Below are positions 1 through 7,511 of a stretch of DNA of 14,460 nucleotides, piece by piece. Each line of letters opens with the position of its first letter. Position 1 is the first letter of the stretch. The DNA is taken from positions 1 through 14,460 of the forward strand of contig CAMLFF010000046.1 of assembly GCA_946479185.1 (NCBI GenBank). The letters are read 5' to 3'. Below the pieces are notes generated by a model. The model did no database searches. It saw only the letters and a list, made by a program, of their open reading frames with translations, and was not told the origin of the DNA. This DNA comes from an uncultured Sphingobium sp. GTDB lineage: Bacteria > Pseudomonadota > Alphaproteobacteria > Sphingomonadales > Sphingomonadaceae. The position numbers and the translations under genes are program-made.

Positions 1-612
1 CAAACCGATGCCGAAATTGTGACGATCGTATCGCGCCGGTCCGATGCCTATCATGATGTTGGCCTGCATTGGGCCATACTCACCATGCTGCTCGTCCCGG
101 CGTTCGCCGCGACCTTCCCGCTCCATTATGAGAGCGCGATCATCTGGCTGCTAGCCGAATGGACGCACCAATTGCCACTGCGCACGCTGTTGCTGGTGCT
201 GCTTGGCAATATGATCCTCGTCTTTCTGGCGGTGCGCTACCTCCTCGCCATCCCCACATTGCGCATGCTGGTCACACCCGGCGCGACCAAATCGCGGCGT
301 GTGCGGCGACGGGCGCTGCTGCTGTTCCGCACCTCCGCTGAGTCACGCACTGCGCGCCTGACCGGCGTTCTGCTCTATCTCTCGCTCGATGAGCATCGCG
401 CCGAGATTGTCGCGGATGAGGCTATCGCCTCCAAAGTGCCGCCGGAAGTCTGGGGCGAAGCTATGGCCGCGCTTGTTGATGAAGTGCGCGCCGGGCGCAT
501 CGCGCAGGGGATGGCGCTGGCGATCGAGAAGGCGGGCGTGATCCTTGCCGAACATTGCCCCAAAACCGCATCCAACCCCAATGAACTGCCGGACAGGCTG
601 ATCGAGCTTTGA
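1..612 (+). CDS. TPM-domain membrane protein, C-terminal part (5' end cut by window)
   Basis: The frame is open from the first base, so the real start lies upstream. The first in-window start-like codon (GTG at 19) falls inside what looks like the conserved stretch EIVTIVSRRSDAYHD of the TPM (Psb32/MOLO-1-like) family, so it is probably internal. Counting from base 1, two hydrophobic segments lie at roughly residues 23-41 and 60-80. A basic patch (SRRVRRR) follows, then a soluble tail with LTGVLLYLSLDEHRAEIVADEAI, typical of the predicted membrane proteins that carry a TPM domain. The function of this bacterial family is not established; envelope roles have been proposed and I add none. The stop codon overlaps the TTG start of the next gene, so the two are probably co-translated. 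I am fairly sure of the family and sure that the gene is real. Confidence 0.85.
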   Translation, partial: QTDAEIVTIVSRRSDAYHDVGLHWAILTMLLVPAFAATFPLHYESAIIWLLAEWTHQLPLRTLLLVLLGNMILVFLAVRYLLAIPTLRMLVTPGATKSRRVRRRALLLFRTSAESRTARLTGVLLYLSLDEHRAEIVADEAIASKVPPEVWGEAMAALVDEVRAGRIAQGMALAIEKAGVILAEHCPKTASNPNELPDRLIEL

Positions 613-1163
613 GCGAAACGACACCAGAAGATGAGCATCGCTTCCCCGAGGAAGTGATGTGGGAAGGCAAGTTCATCACCGCCAAACGGCGCGGGCGATG
701 GGAATATGTTGGCCGCGCCCGCGGCATCAGCGCGGCGGTCATCATCGCCATCGATGACGCGCCAGATGGGCGCCACATCATTCTCGTGGATCAGTTCCGC
801 GTGCCGCTTGGGCGGCGCTGCATTGAATTGCCTGCAGGTCTCGTGGGCGATGAGACTGCCGGGGAAGATCCATCCCTCGCCGCCACACGCGAGCTTGAGG
901 AAGAGACTGGCTACCGTGCAGGCCGCATGGTCGATCTTGGCGAATATTGGAGCTCGCCGGGCATGGTCTCGGAGAGCTTCCGGCTGTTCCGCGCACTCGA
1001 TCTGGTCAAGACGGGTGATGGCGGCGGCGTGCCGGGCGAAGATATTCGCGTTCACCGGGTAGCGCTCGCTACCCTGCCGGAGTGGATCGCGGCTCAGCGC
1101 GAGCACGGCTATGCGGTCGACGTGAAGCTGCTCACTCTGCTGGGGCCATCGCTCATCGATTGA
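609..1163 (+). CDS. Nudix hydrolase, ADP-ribose pyrophosphatase-like
   Basis: This 184-residue protein contains a complete Nudix box (Gx5Ex7REUxEExGU) at residues 80-102: G80, E86, then RELEEETGY. The box binds the divalent metals used to hydrolyse nucleoside diphosphates linked to another group. The PAGL motif just before it (75-78) and SSPGMVSE about 15 residues after it resemble ADP-ribose pyrophosphatases of the NudF type. ADP-ribose is therefore the likeliest substrate, but substrate cannot be fixed from sequence. The TTG start at 609 overlaps the upstream stop (TTGA) and has no clear ribosome binding site, as expected for translational coupling. An in-frame ATG at 657 (residue 17), closely preceded by GAGGAAG, is an alternative that keeps the whole domain. 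A 59-base gap separates it from trpF. Confidence 0.92.
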   Translation: MSETTPEDEHRFPEEVMWEGKFITAKRRGRWEYVGRARGISAAVIIAIDDAPDGRHIILVDQFRVPLGRRCIELPAGLVGDETAGEDPSLAATRELEEETGYRAGRMVDLGEYWSSPGMVSESFRLFRALDLVKTGDGGGVPGEDIRVHRVALATLPEWIAAQREHGYAVDVKLLTLLGPSLID

Positions 1164-1222
1164 CGGGTCAAAGCAATGCTTCATATGCCCGCAGAACAAT
1201 TTAAAGCCGGAACGTCAGCCAA

Positions 1223-1867
1223 ATGTCTCAAGTCGCCATAAAGATCTGCGGGGTTACGACCCCCCAAGCCGTGGAGGCTGCGGCTCGTGGCGGCGCGAGC
1301 CATCTGGGCTTGAACTACTTCCCCAAAAGCCCGCGCTTCCTGGCGCCCGAGCGCGTGGCGCCGCTTGTGACGAGCATGCCCTCCCATCTCAAGCGTGTGG
1401 GCGTGCTGGTCGATCCCGATGACAATCTCATTGATGCAATGATCGCGGCGGGCGGCATGCAGGTGATCCAGTTGCACGGTCGCGAGAGCCCGGAGCGGAC
1501 GGCGTCGCTGCGCCAGCGCACAGGCCTTGAAGTGTGGAAAGTCATCTCGGTCAAGACCGCTGCCGATCTGGCGAGCGGCGCGGCTTATGCGGGCGCGGCG
1601 GACTTCCTGCTCTATGACGCGAAGACGCCGGATGGCGCGGCGTTGCCCGGCGGCATGGGGCATCGGTTCGACTGGAGCCTCCTCGCCGGGCATCGCGCCC
1701 CCCTGCCCTGGGGCCTGTCGGGCGGGCTGGACGCCGGCAATGTCGCAGAAGCCATCCGCGCGACCGGGGCGCCACTTGTGGACGTCTCCTCCGGCATCGA
1801 GAGCGCGCCGGGCGTGAAGGACGTCACGCGCATCGCCGCATTCTGTCGGGCCGCCCAGGCATCCTGA
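1223..1867 (+). CDS. trpF: Phosphoribosylanthranilate isomerase TrpF
   Basis: TrpF converts N-(5'-phosphoribosyl)anthranilate to the 1-(o-carboxyphenylamino)-deoxyribulose phosphate used by TrpC, the third step of tryptophan synthesis. The cytosolic protein has 214 residues, normal for a single-domain beta/alpha barrel. It opens with VAIKICGVTT; Cys9 in KICG matches the family's general base. Asp132 in LLYDAKTPDG matches the general acid. GGMG (143-146), FDW (149-151), LSGGLD (165-170) and DVSSGIE (187-193) form the phosphate-binding loops. The ATG at 1223 begins directly before the KICG strand, so the start is well placed although the ribosome binding site is weak. It is the first trp gene in the run; trpC and trpD are not in the window. 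Confidence 0.97.
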   Translation: MSQVAIKICGVTTPQAVEAAARGGASHLGLNYFPKSPRFLAPERVAPLVTSMPSHLKRVGVLVDPDDNLIDAMIAAGGMQVIQLHGRESPERTASLRQRTGLEVWKVISVKTAADLASGAAYAGAADFLLYDAKTPDGAALPGGMGHRFDWSLLAGHRAPLPWGLSGGLDAGNVAEAIRATGAPLVDVSSGIESAPGVKDVTRIAAFCRAAQAS

Positions 1868-1920
1868 GCGAAGCGCGCCGTTCGGGATCGAATTTTCAAA
1901 CCCGTGGTTGAACGATCATC

Positions 1921-2571
1921 ATGACCATCCAGCAGATCAGTGCCAATCCCGAGTGGATGCAGCTCGCGCTTTATGCCGGTGGCGCTGCGGTGCTGCTCAT
2001 CCTCATCTTCAACATCCCTTATATCGGCCGCATCCTGCGCAGCCTTTTCTCTTTTGCGATCCTGGCCTTCTGCTTGTTTTTGCTGTTCCAGCAGGCGCCG
2101 TTCGATCCCAATCTCTCGCGCCTCAACGATCAGCTTGGGCTCGACAGCCAGCAAGTGAGTGGCGAGGAAGTGCGCATCCGTATCTCCCGAGACGGGCATT
2201 TCTGGGCGAATGTCACCATCAACGGCATGGAACGGCGCATGCTGATCGACAGTGGCGCGACGATTACCGCTATCTCCGCCGAGACGGCGCAGCGCGCGGC
2301 GGTGGAAAAATCAGCGAACATCCTGCCGGTGGTGCTGCAAACCGCGAATGGCGCAGTGCAAGCCGAAACCGGCACGATTGGCAGCCTTGTCCTTGGCAAT
2401 ATCGAGGCGCGTGACCTGAACGTGGTCATCTCGCCTGCGCTGGGCAACATGGATGTGCTGGGCATGAACTTCCTCTCCCAGCTTGCCTCATGGGGCGTGC
2501 AGGATGGCACGCTCATTCTGGTGCCGAAGAAAGTCGGCGCGGCAGGCGATCCAACCGGTGCTGGGCGCTGA
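1921..2571 (+). CDS. Membrane-anchored retropepsin-like aspartic protease (TIGR02281-type, clan AA)
   Basis: The 216-residue protein has two hydrophobic helices near residues 14-31 and 42-57, then a soluble domain of about 135 residues. That domain carries MLIDSGATITAIS, with DSGAT at 110-114. This is the single active-site motif of retropepsin-like proteases, which form the active site as dimers. GMNFLSQL (181-188) matches the second conserved block near the C-terminus of this family. The domain probably faces the periplasm, but topology is only inferred. Substrates are unknown for this bacterial family. The usual aspartic-protease triplet is DTG or DSG, so the catalytic residue is intact. 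The ATG at 1921 has only a weak ribosome binding site. It sits between trpF and trpB on the same strand, which does not by itself indicate a role in tryptophan synthesis. Confidence 0.9.
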   Translation: MTIQQISANPEWMQLALYAGGAAVLLILIFNIPYIGRILRSLFSFAILAFCLFLLFQQAPFDPNLSRLNDQLGLDSQQVSGEEVRIRISRDGHFWANVTINGMERRMLIDSGATITAISAETAQRAAVEKSANILPVVLQTANGAVQAETGTIGSLVLGNIEARDLNVVISPALGNMDVLGMNFLSQLASWGVQDGTLILVPKKVGAAGDPTGAGR

Positions 2572-2699
2572 AAAACCCGCCTCATTCTAGCCCAAAGCTG
2601 TGCAAAGGCGGTGGACAAGGGCGTGACCATCTGCAAAGCGATTTCGCTATGTTGACGCAGCCTGCCCCTGCCAGCCGCATCGGAACACGATGGCGCTGA

Positions 2700-2725
2700 T
2701 CGCTTCTCCTTGATGATCGAAGCGA
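2700..2725 (+). other. Small hairpin in the trpB leader
   Basis: TCGCTTC (2700-2706) and GAAGCGA (2719-2725) are perfect 7-base complements around a 12-base loop, about 35 bases before the trpB start. No T-run follows, so it is not a standard terminator. It lies in the 170-base gap after the protease gene, the largest gap in the trp run. A short perfect inverted repeat AGCGA-tt-TCGCT lies at 2637-2648 in the same gap. Either could be chance; a leader or operator role is only a guess. Confidence 0.3.
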
Positions 2726-2759
2726 GCGACCCCACGTATTCATGAGGCCAGAGACGACC

Positions 2760-4022
2760 ATGACCAGCACGACAACTGCCCTGCCCAATTCCCCCCTTCC
2801 CAACTCTCTACGCGCGCTACCCGACGAGCGAGGCCATTTCGGCCAGTTTGGCGGACGCTATGTGGCCGAGACACTGATGCCCATCATTCTCGACCTCGAG
2901 CGGGAATATCGCGCGGCGAAGGAAGACCCGGCCTTCAAGACTGAATTTGACGGGCTGATGAAGCATTATGTCGGCCGCCCTTCCCCGCTCTATTATGCTG
3001 AGCGGCTGACGGACCATTATCGCAAGGCCGCCAAGCCCGGCCACGGCGCGAAAATCTATTTCAAGCGCGAAGAGCTGAACCACACCGGCGCGCACAAGAT
3101 CAACAATTGCATCGGGCAGATTCTGCTCGCCATCCGCATGGGCAAGACGCGCATCATCGCGGAGACCGGCGCTGGCCAGCATGGCGTAGCCACGGCAACC
3201 GTGTGCGCGCGCTTCGGCCTGCCCTGCACCATCTTCATGGGCGCGAAGGATATTGAACGCCAGCAGCCCAATGTGTTCCGCATGAAGCTGCTCGGCGCAG
3301 AAGTGCGCCCCGTCACCAGCGGATCGCAATCGCTCAAGGATGCGATGAACGAGGCCCTGCGCGATTGGGTCGCGACGGTGGACAATACCTTCTACATCAT
3401 CGGCACGGCGGCGGGCCCGCACCCCTATCCTGAGCTGGTGCGCGATTTCCAGAGCGTCATCGGCACTGAGGCGCGCGAACAGATTTTGGAAGCGGAAGGC
3501 CGCTTGCCGGACCTGTTGATTGCATCGGTTGGCGGTGGATCGAACGCCATCGGCATGTTCCACCCGTTCCTGGACGATGTGGACGTGGCGATGGTCGGCG
3601 TGGAAGCGGCTGGGCGCGGCATCGAGAGTGGCGAACATGCCGCCAGCCTCACCGGCGGTCGTCCCGGCATCCTCCACGGCAACAAGACTTATCTGCTGCA
3701 GGATGAGGACGGCCAGATCACCGAGGCGCACTCGATCTCGGCTGGCCTCGATTATCCCGGCATCGGACCTGAGCATAGCTGGCTGCATGAGAGTGGCCGG
3801 GTAACCTATCTGCCCGTGACGGATATGCAGGCGCTCGATGCCTTCCAGCTCTGCTGCAAGGCCGAAGGGATTATCCCCGCGCTGGAATGCTCGCATGCGC
3901 TGGCCATTCTGGAGACCAAAGCGCCGGAAATGCGCGAGGATGAGATCATCATTCTCAATCTCTCCGGGCGTGGCGACAAGGACATCTTCACCGTGGCACA
4001 GGCGCTGGGAGCCAAGATATGA
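2760..4022 (+). CDS. trpB: Tryptophan synthase beta chain TrpB
   Basis: TrpB condenses indole with L-serine to give tryptophan, using pyridoxal phosphate, in an alpha2-beta2 complex with TrpA. In this 420-residue protein HTGAHKIN contains the PLP-binding lysine (Lys113 from this start). ETGAGQHG holds the catalytic glutamate (Glu135), and GGGSN (258-262) binds the PLP phosphate. The N-terminal [14 protein letters not shown] and the C-terminal LSGRGDKD are textbook TrpB. I chose the ATG at 2760, which has GAGG and AGAG within 16 bases upstream. An in-frame ATG at 2742 would add six residues and lacks a ribosome binding site; homology does not decide between them. The stop overlaps the trpA ATG (ATGA). 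This is a TrpB1-type, TrpA-partnered subunit. Confidence 0.98.
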   Translation: MTSTTTALPNSPLPNSLRALPDERGHFGQFGGRYVAETLMPIILDLEREYRAAKEDPAFKTEFDGLMKHYVGRPSPLYYAERLTDHYRKAAKPGHGAKIYFKREELNHTGAHKINNCIGQILLAIRMGKTRIIAETGAGQHGVATATVCARFGLPCTIFMGAKDIERQQPNVFRMKLLGAEVRPVTSGSQSLKDAMNEALRDWVATVDNTFYIIGTAAGPHPYPELVRDFQSVIGTEAREQILEAEGRLPDLLIASVGGGSNAIGMFHPFLDDVDVAMVGVEAAGRGIESGEHAASLTGGRPGILHGNKTYLLQDEDGQITEAHSISAGLDYPGIGPEHSWLHESGRVTYLPVTDMQALDAFQLCCKAEGIIPALECSHALAILETKAPEMREDEIIILNLSGRGDKDIFTVAQALGAKI

Positions 4023-4831
4023 GTGCGCGCCTGACAGCCGCCTTTGCTCGCGCGAAGGATGAGGGGCGCGCGGCGCTCGTAACCTTCATCACCGGCGGCG
4101 ATCCGACGCCTGCGGACACGGGCAAGCTGCTCGATGCGCTGGTCGAGGGCGGTGCGGACGTGATCGAGCTGGGTATGCCCTTTACCGATCCGATGGCGGA
4201 CGGTCCCGCGATCCAGGCGGCGAATTTGCGCGCACTGGCTGCGGGCATCAGCACGGCAGGCCTGTTCGGCATCGCTGCGGCATTCCGCGAGCGTCATCCG
4301 ACCGTTCCGCTTGTGCTGATGGGCTATGCCAACCCGATGAGCATCCGAGGGGCCGACTGGTTCGCAACGGAATGCAAAAAGGCCGGGATCGATGGCGTGA
4401 TCTGCGTCGATATTCCGCCCGAGGAAGACGATGAGCTTGGGCCAACGCTGCGCGCTGCCGATGTAGCGCCGATCCGCCTTGCCACGCCGACCACGGATGC
4501 CGCACGGCTCCCCGCCGTTCTCGTTAATGCATCGGGCTTCCTCTATTATGTCTCGGTCGCGGGCATCACCGGCATGCAGCAGGCCGCGCAAGTGAGCATC
4601 GAGGATGCCGTCAAGCGCCTCAAGGCCGCCACCGATCTGCCGGTCGCCGTGGGCTTTGGCGTGCGCGCACCCGAGCAGGCCGCCGCGATTGGCGCGGTTG
4701 CCGATGGCGTCGTCGTCGGCTCGGCCATTATCGATCTTATCGCAACCCACGGCGCGAATGCAGCCGGGCCCGTGCGCGACTTTGTCGCCTCGCTCCGCGC
4801 CGCGCTCAACAAGAGGGAAAAGGCCGCATGA
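4019..4831 (+). CDS. trpA: Tryptophan synthase alpha chain TrpA
   Basis: TrpA cleaves indole-3-glycerol phosphate to indole and glyceraldehyde 3-phosphate and passes indole to TrpB. The protein has 270 residues, the normal length for this barrel. The active-site acids are Glu50 in [11 protein letters not shown] and Asp61 in DPMADGP. FITGGDP (23-29), the VSVAGITG phosphate loop and GFGVR near residue 218 complete the family pattern. The ATG overlaps the trpB stop by four bases, and GGGAG lies seven bases upstream, so it has its own ribosome binding site inside trpB as well as coupling. Its own stop overlaps the accD start in the same way. The identification is secure. Confidence 0.98.
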   Translation: MSARLTAAFARAKDEGRAALVTFITGGDPTPADTGKLLDALVEGGADVIELGMPFTDPMADGPAIQAANLRALAAGISTAGLFGIAAAFRERHPTVPLVLMGYANPMSIRGADWFATECKKAGIDGVICVDIPPEEDDELGPTLRAADVAPIRLATPTTDAARLPAVLVNASGFLYYVSVAGITGMQQAAQVSIEDAVKRLKAATDLPVAVGFGVRAPEQAAAIGAVADGVVVGSAIIDLIATHGANAAGPVRDFVASLRAALNKREKAA

Positions 4832-5682
4832 GCTGGCTCAACCGCGTCCGTAACGTCATGCCATTCATGGCACGCAAGGCCGAAACCCCGGATAATCTCT
4901 GGCATAAATGCCCGTCCTGCGGGCAGATGATCTTCCAGAAGGAATGGGACGAAAATCTGAGCGTGTGCCCCCGCTGCGATCATCATGGTCGCATCGGGCC
5001 GCGCATCCGCTTCGGCCAGATTTTCGATGAAGGTTCGCTGCGCGTGATCGCCGCGCCCGCCGTGAAGGAAGATCCGCTCAAGTTTCGCGATTCAAAGCGC
5101 TATACTGATCGTTTGAAGGCTGCGCGCCAGCAGACCAGCGAGCAGGATGCGCTCATCAACGCCTTTGGCCGCATCGAGGGTCAACCTGCCGTCGTCGGCG
5201 TGCAGGATTTCTCCTTCATGGGCGGATCGATGGGCACTGCCGTGGGCGCGGCCTTCGTCGCCGGTGTGCGCGAAGCGACCAAGAACGCCTGCCCTTACAT
5301 CATCTTCACCGCAGCCGGTGGCGCGCGCATGCAGGAGGGCATCCTGTCCCTCATGCAGATGCCCCGCGCGACCGTCGCCATCCAGCAGCTGCGCGCAGCA
5401 GGCCAGCCCTATATCGTCGTGCTGACGGACCCCACCACGGGCGGCGTCACGGCCAGCTATGCGATGCTCGGCGATGTGCAGATTGCCGAGCCCAATGCGC
5501 TCATCGCGTTTGCCGGTGCCCGCGTGATCGAGAATACGATCCGCGAGAAGCTGCCCGAAGGCTTCCAGCGCGCGGAATATCTGCTCGAACATGGCATGCT
5601 GGACATGGTGACGCACCGCAAGGATATGCGCGAGACCATCGCGCGGGTGATCGGCTATCTCACGGCCGCCAAGGCCGCCTGA
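4828..5682 (+). CDS. accD: Acetyl-CoA carboxylase carboxyltransferase subunit beta AccD
   Basis: With AccA, AccD transfers the carboxyl group from biotin on AccB to acetyl-CoA to make malonyl-CoA, the committed step of fatty-acid synthesis. The 284-residue protein has the N-terminal zinc ribbon: CPSC (Cys28, Cys31) and CPRC (Cys47, Cys50). A crotonase-like carboxyltransferase domain follows, with [12 protein letters not shown] and the GGARMQEG segment around residue 170. Its length is close to other AccD proteins. The ATG overlaps the trpA stop (ATGA) and is preceded by GAGG in the last trpA codons, so translation is probably coupled. The trpA-accD-folC order is common in alphaproteobacteria. 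accA is not in the window. Confidence 0.98.
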   Translation: MSWLNRVRNVMPFMARKAETPDNLWHKCPSCGQMIFQKEWDENLSVCPRCDHHGRIGPRIRFGQIFDEGSLRVIAAPAVKEDPLKFRDSKRYTDRLKAARQQTSEQDALINAFGRIEGQPAVVGVQDFSFMGGSMGTAVGAAFVAGVREATKNACPYIIFTAAGGARMQEGILSLMQMPRATVAIQQLRAAGQPYIVVLTDPTTGGVTASYAMLGDVQIAEPNALIAFAGARVIENTIREKLPEGFQRAEYLLEHGMLDMVTHRKDMRETIARVIGYLTAAKAA

Positions 5683-5707
5683 TCAATCAAGACAAGCAGG
5701 GTTATCG

Positions 5708-7051
5708 ATGGCTGATCACGCGGTTTCCGATCATCCTGCCGTGCAGGCGCAACTCGACCGACTGATGGCGCTCTCGCCGGGGCGCGATGTTCTGGGCCTG
5801 GAGCGCATCACCGAGCTGATGGAGCGGCTCGGCAATCCGCATCTGGACCTGCCCCCCACCTTCCATGTCGCGGGCACCAATGGCAAAGGCTCGACCTGCG
5901 CCTATCTGCGCGCAGCGCTGGAGGCCGATGGCAAAAGCGTCCATGTGTTTACATCGCCGCATCTGGTGCGCTTCAACGAGCGCATCCGCATCGCGGGGAC
6001 GCTGATCGACGATGACATGCTCGCCAGCGCGCTCGAGCAAGTGCTTGATCTTGGCGGAGATTTGAACGCCAGCTTCTTCGAAATCACCACCGCTGCCGCC
6101 TTCATGCTGTTCGCGCGGATTCCGGCAGATGCCTGCGTGATCGAAGTGGGCCTCGGCGGTCGGCTGGATGCCACCAATGTGCTGACTAACCCTGTCACAT
6201 GTGGCATTTCTTCGCTCGCGATCGACCATGAGGGCTTTCTCCTCGCACCGGAAGAGAATGTGCCGGTCGAGCCGCTCAGCCGCATCGCCTTCGAGAAGGC
6301 CGGCATCGCCAAAAATGGCGCGCCGCTCATCACCCAGCATTATCGCCCCGCCATGAACGCCACGATCGCCAAGGTCGCGGAGCGCGCAGGCGCAACGCAT
6401 CTGCCGCGCGGACGCAGCTGGGATATTGCCGATTATCAGGGCCAGCTCCATTATCGCGATGAGGCCGGGCGGATTGACCTGCCACTGCCCCGGCTCTCGG
6501 GCGCACATCAAATCGCCAATCTTGGCCTCGCCATCGCTATGCTGCGGCACCAGAGTGCGCTGACGATCAGCGAGGCCGCCCTGCGCGCTGCGCCGCTCTG
6601 GGCGCAATGGCCCGCGCGGATGCAGCGGCTTGAGGGCGGGCCGCTCAATGCGCGCATACCGGGCCGCGCGATCATCCTCGATGGCGGGCATAATCCAGAT
6701 GCGGGGAAGGCGCTGGCCACCGCCCTGCAGGAGTCAGGGCTGGCGGCTGAAGGCCTGGACCTCGTCACCGGCATGCTCGCCAACAAGGATGTGCGCGGTT
6801 TTCTCGAGCCACTGCGCCCGCTGCTCCGTTCGATCCGCTCCCTCCCGGTGCCGGGACATGAACATCACGGCCCGGAGGTTTTCGCAGAAGTGGGCGCGCA
6901 GTGGGATATTGCACACAGCGCCTTCACGACAATCCGCGAGGCGCTGGATGATATTGCAGCGTCGGGTGGCCCGGAGCGGACCGTGCTGATTGCGGGGACG
7001 CTCTATCTCGCAGGCCAAGTGCTTATCGAGAATGATCAGCCGCCGGTCTGA
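5708..7051 (+). CDS. folC: Bifunctional dihydrofolate/folylpolyglutamate synthase FolC
   Basis: FolC ligates glutamate to dihydropteroate and adds further glutamates to folates, using ATP. In this 447-residue protein the P-loop GTNGKGST lies at 56-63. FTSPHLVRFNERI follows at 81-93, FEITTAAAF near 124-132 and EVGLGGRLDATN (146-157). AIDHEGFL and the C-terminal ligase-domain motif LDGGHNPD complete the Mur-ligase-like fold. The ATG at 5708 follows accD by 25 bases with a modest AGG ribosome binding site. It is the last gene of the plus-strand biosynthetic run. Whether both activities are present cannot be read from sequence, but bacteria with one folC copy usually rely on the bifunctional enzyme. 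Confidence 0.97.
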   Translation: MADHAVSDHPAVQAQLDRLMALSPGRDVLGLERITELMERLGNPHLDLPPTFHVAGTNGKGSTCAYLRAALEADGKSVHVFTSPHLVRFNERIRIAGTLIDDDMLASALEQVLDLGGDLNASFFEITTAAAFMLFARIPADACVIEVGLGGRLDATNVLTNPVTCGISSLAIDHEGFLLAPEENVPVEPLSRIAFEKAGIAKNGAPLITQHYRPAMNATIAKVAERAGATHLPRGRSWDIADYQGQLHYRDEAGRIDLPLPRLSGAHQIANLGLAIAMLRHQSALTISEAALRAAPLWAQWPARMQRLEGGPLNARIPGRAIILDGGHNPDAGKALATALQESGLAAEGLDLVTGMLANKDVRGFLEPLRPLLRSIRSLPVPGHEHHGPEVFAEVGAQWDIAHSAFTTIREALDDIAASGGPERTVLIAGTLYLAGQVLIENDQPPV

Positions 7052-7196
7052 CGTTTATGCATAATGGCCAAATTGAACGCTGAGCGAATGTCCGCTTCGA
7101 ACTTGCGCGTTGGCGGCGCTGTACGACTGAGATGGGGTGGAAAGCGGTCTTCAGCGCCGTCCTTGTACTGGCCATATCGCACAAAGCCGAGCAGGC
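7052..7196. other. Intergenic region between folC and the small membrane gene
   Basis: I find no convincing gene here. An 8-base inverted repeat, CGGCGCTG (7114-7121) and CAGCGCCG (7152-7159), surrounds a 30-base spacer. It could form a hairpin between the two converging genes, but no T-run follows. The motif GCGAATGTCCGC at 7084-7095 recurs with one mismatch at 7424-7435, on the far side of the small gene. A plus-strand frame through this region is rich in Arg and Ser and looks like a shadow. Confidence 0.4.
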
Positions 7197-7373
7197 TTAC
7201 CGGCGGCGGCGTGTCTCGAAGTAGCGGATCACGACAATCGCAACCCCGCCCAATAACAGCACACTCCAAGCGATTTCAGGAATGCCCGCAGAGCGATGAC
7301 CTCTTAGTGCGCCGAGGGCACCCGCCGCGCCGACCATCATTAGCCCAATGAAGAATACCGCCGCATCTCTCAC
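7197..7373 (-). CDS. Small two-helix membrane protein, unknown function
   Basis: This is a 58-residue hypothetical protein that I do not recognise. It has two hydrophobic segments, about residues 4-23 (AAVFFIGLMMVGAAGALGAL) and 35-52. They are separated by a short polar loop (RGHRSAGIPE), and the protein ends in RYFETRRRR, a strongly positive tail expected to stay in the cytoplasm. Both termini would then be cytoplasmic. I chose the GTG at 7373 because GGAGAAG lies directly upstream at good spacing. An in-frame ATG at 7400 would give 67 residues with a polar leader and no ribosome binding site. The regular hydrophobic pattern and charged end argue that it is a real gene rather than a chance frame. 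It is convergent with folC and separated from the permease downstream signals. Confidence 0.55.
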   Translation of the reverse strand: MRDAAVFFIGLMMVGAAGALGALRGHRSAGIPEIAWSVLLLGGVAIVVIRYFETRRRR

Positions 7374-7408
7374 CCCGGCTTCTCCATTATCCACGCACAT
7401 ATAGGCGC

Positions 7409-7437
7409 ATGATGCTGCGATCTGCGAATGTCTGCAA
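7409..7437 (-). promoter_or_regulatory. Weak candidate sigma-70-type promoter for the small membrane gene
   Basis: On the minus strand TTGCAG (7437-7432) and CATCAT (7414-7409) are separated by exactly 17 bases, each matching the consensus hexamers at four of six positions. Transcription would begin near 7402. That would give a leader of about 29 bases to the GTG at 7373 and would make the ATG at 7400 nearly leaderless. Matches this weak are common by chance. Confidence 0.25.
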
Positions 7438-7468
7438 GGTTATCGTGTCCGGACAGGCCCTTTCCAAG

Positions 7469-7511
7469 AAAAAACCCCAATTAGCAGCCGTTCGAATGCG
7501 CCCGGACTGCT
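7469..7511 (-). terminator. Candidate intrinsic terminator after the AmpG-like permease
   Basis: Read on the minus strand, AGCAG-t-CCG pairs with CGG-CTGCT (7511-7483): eight base pairs with one bulge and a loop of about 12 bases. Eight bases later comes a run of six T (7474-7469). The stem starts at the last base of the permease stop codon. The position is right, but the gap between stem and T-run makes the call moderate. Confidence 0.4.

Noticed and set aside
2817..3896. A 359-codon open frame antisense to trpB, with similar long frames antisense to trpA (3806-4750) and folC (5702-6691)
   Set aside because: These show the same shadow effect in high-GC coding DNA. None has a domain, a ribosome binding site or support from gene order.
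7388..7396. TTATCCACG, one base from a DnaA box
   Set aside because: It is a single isolated match without clustering, an AT-rich element or origin-associated genes.
7446..7455. The perfect 10-base palindrome TGTCCGGACA, considered as an operator
   Set aside because: It is a short palindrome with no second copy and no clear promoter beside it, and is expected by chance in a GC-rich region.
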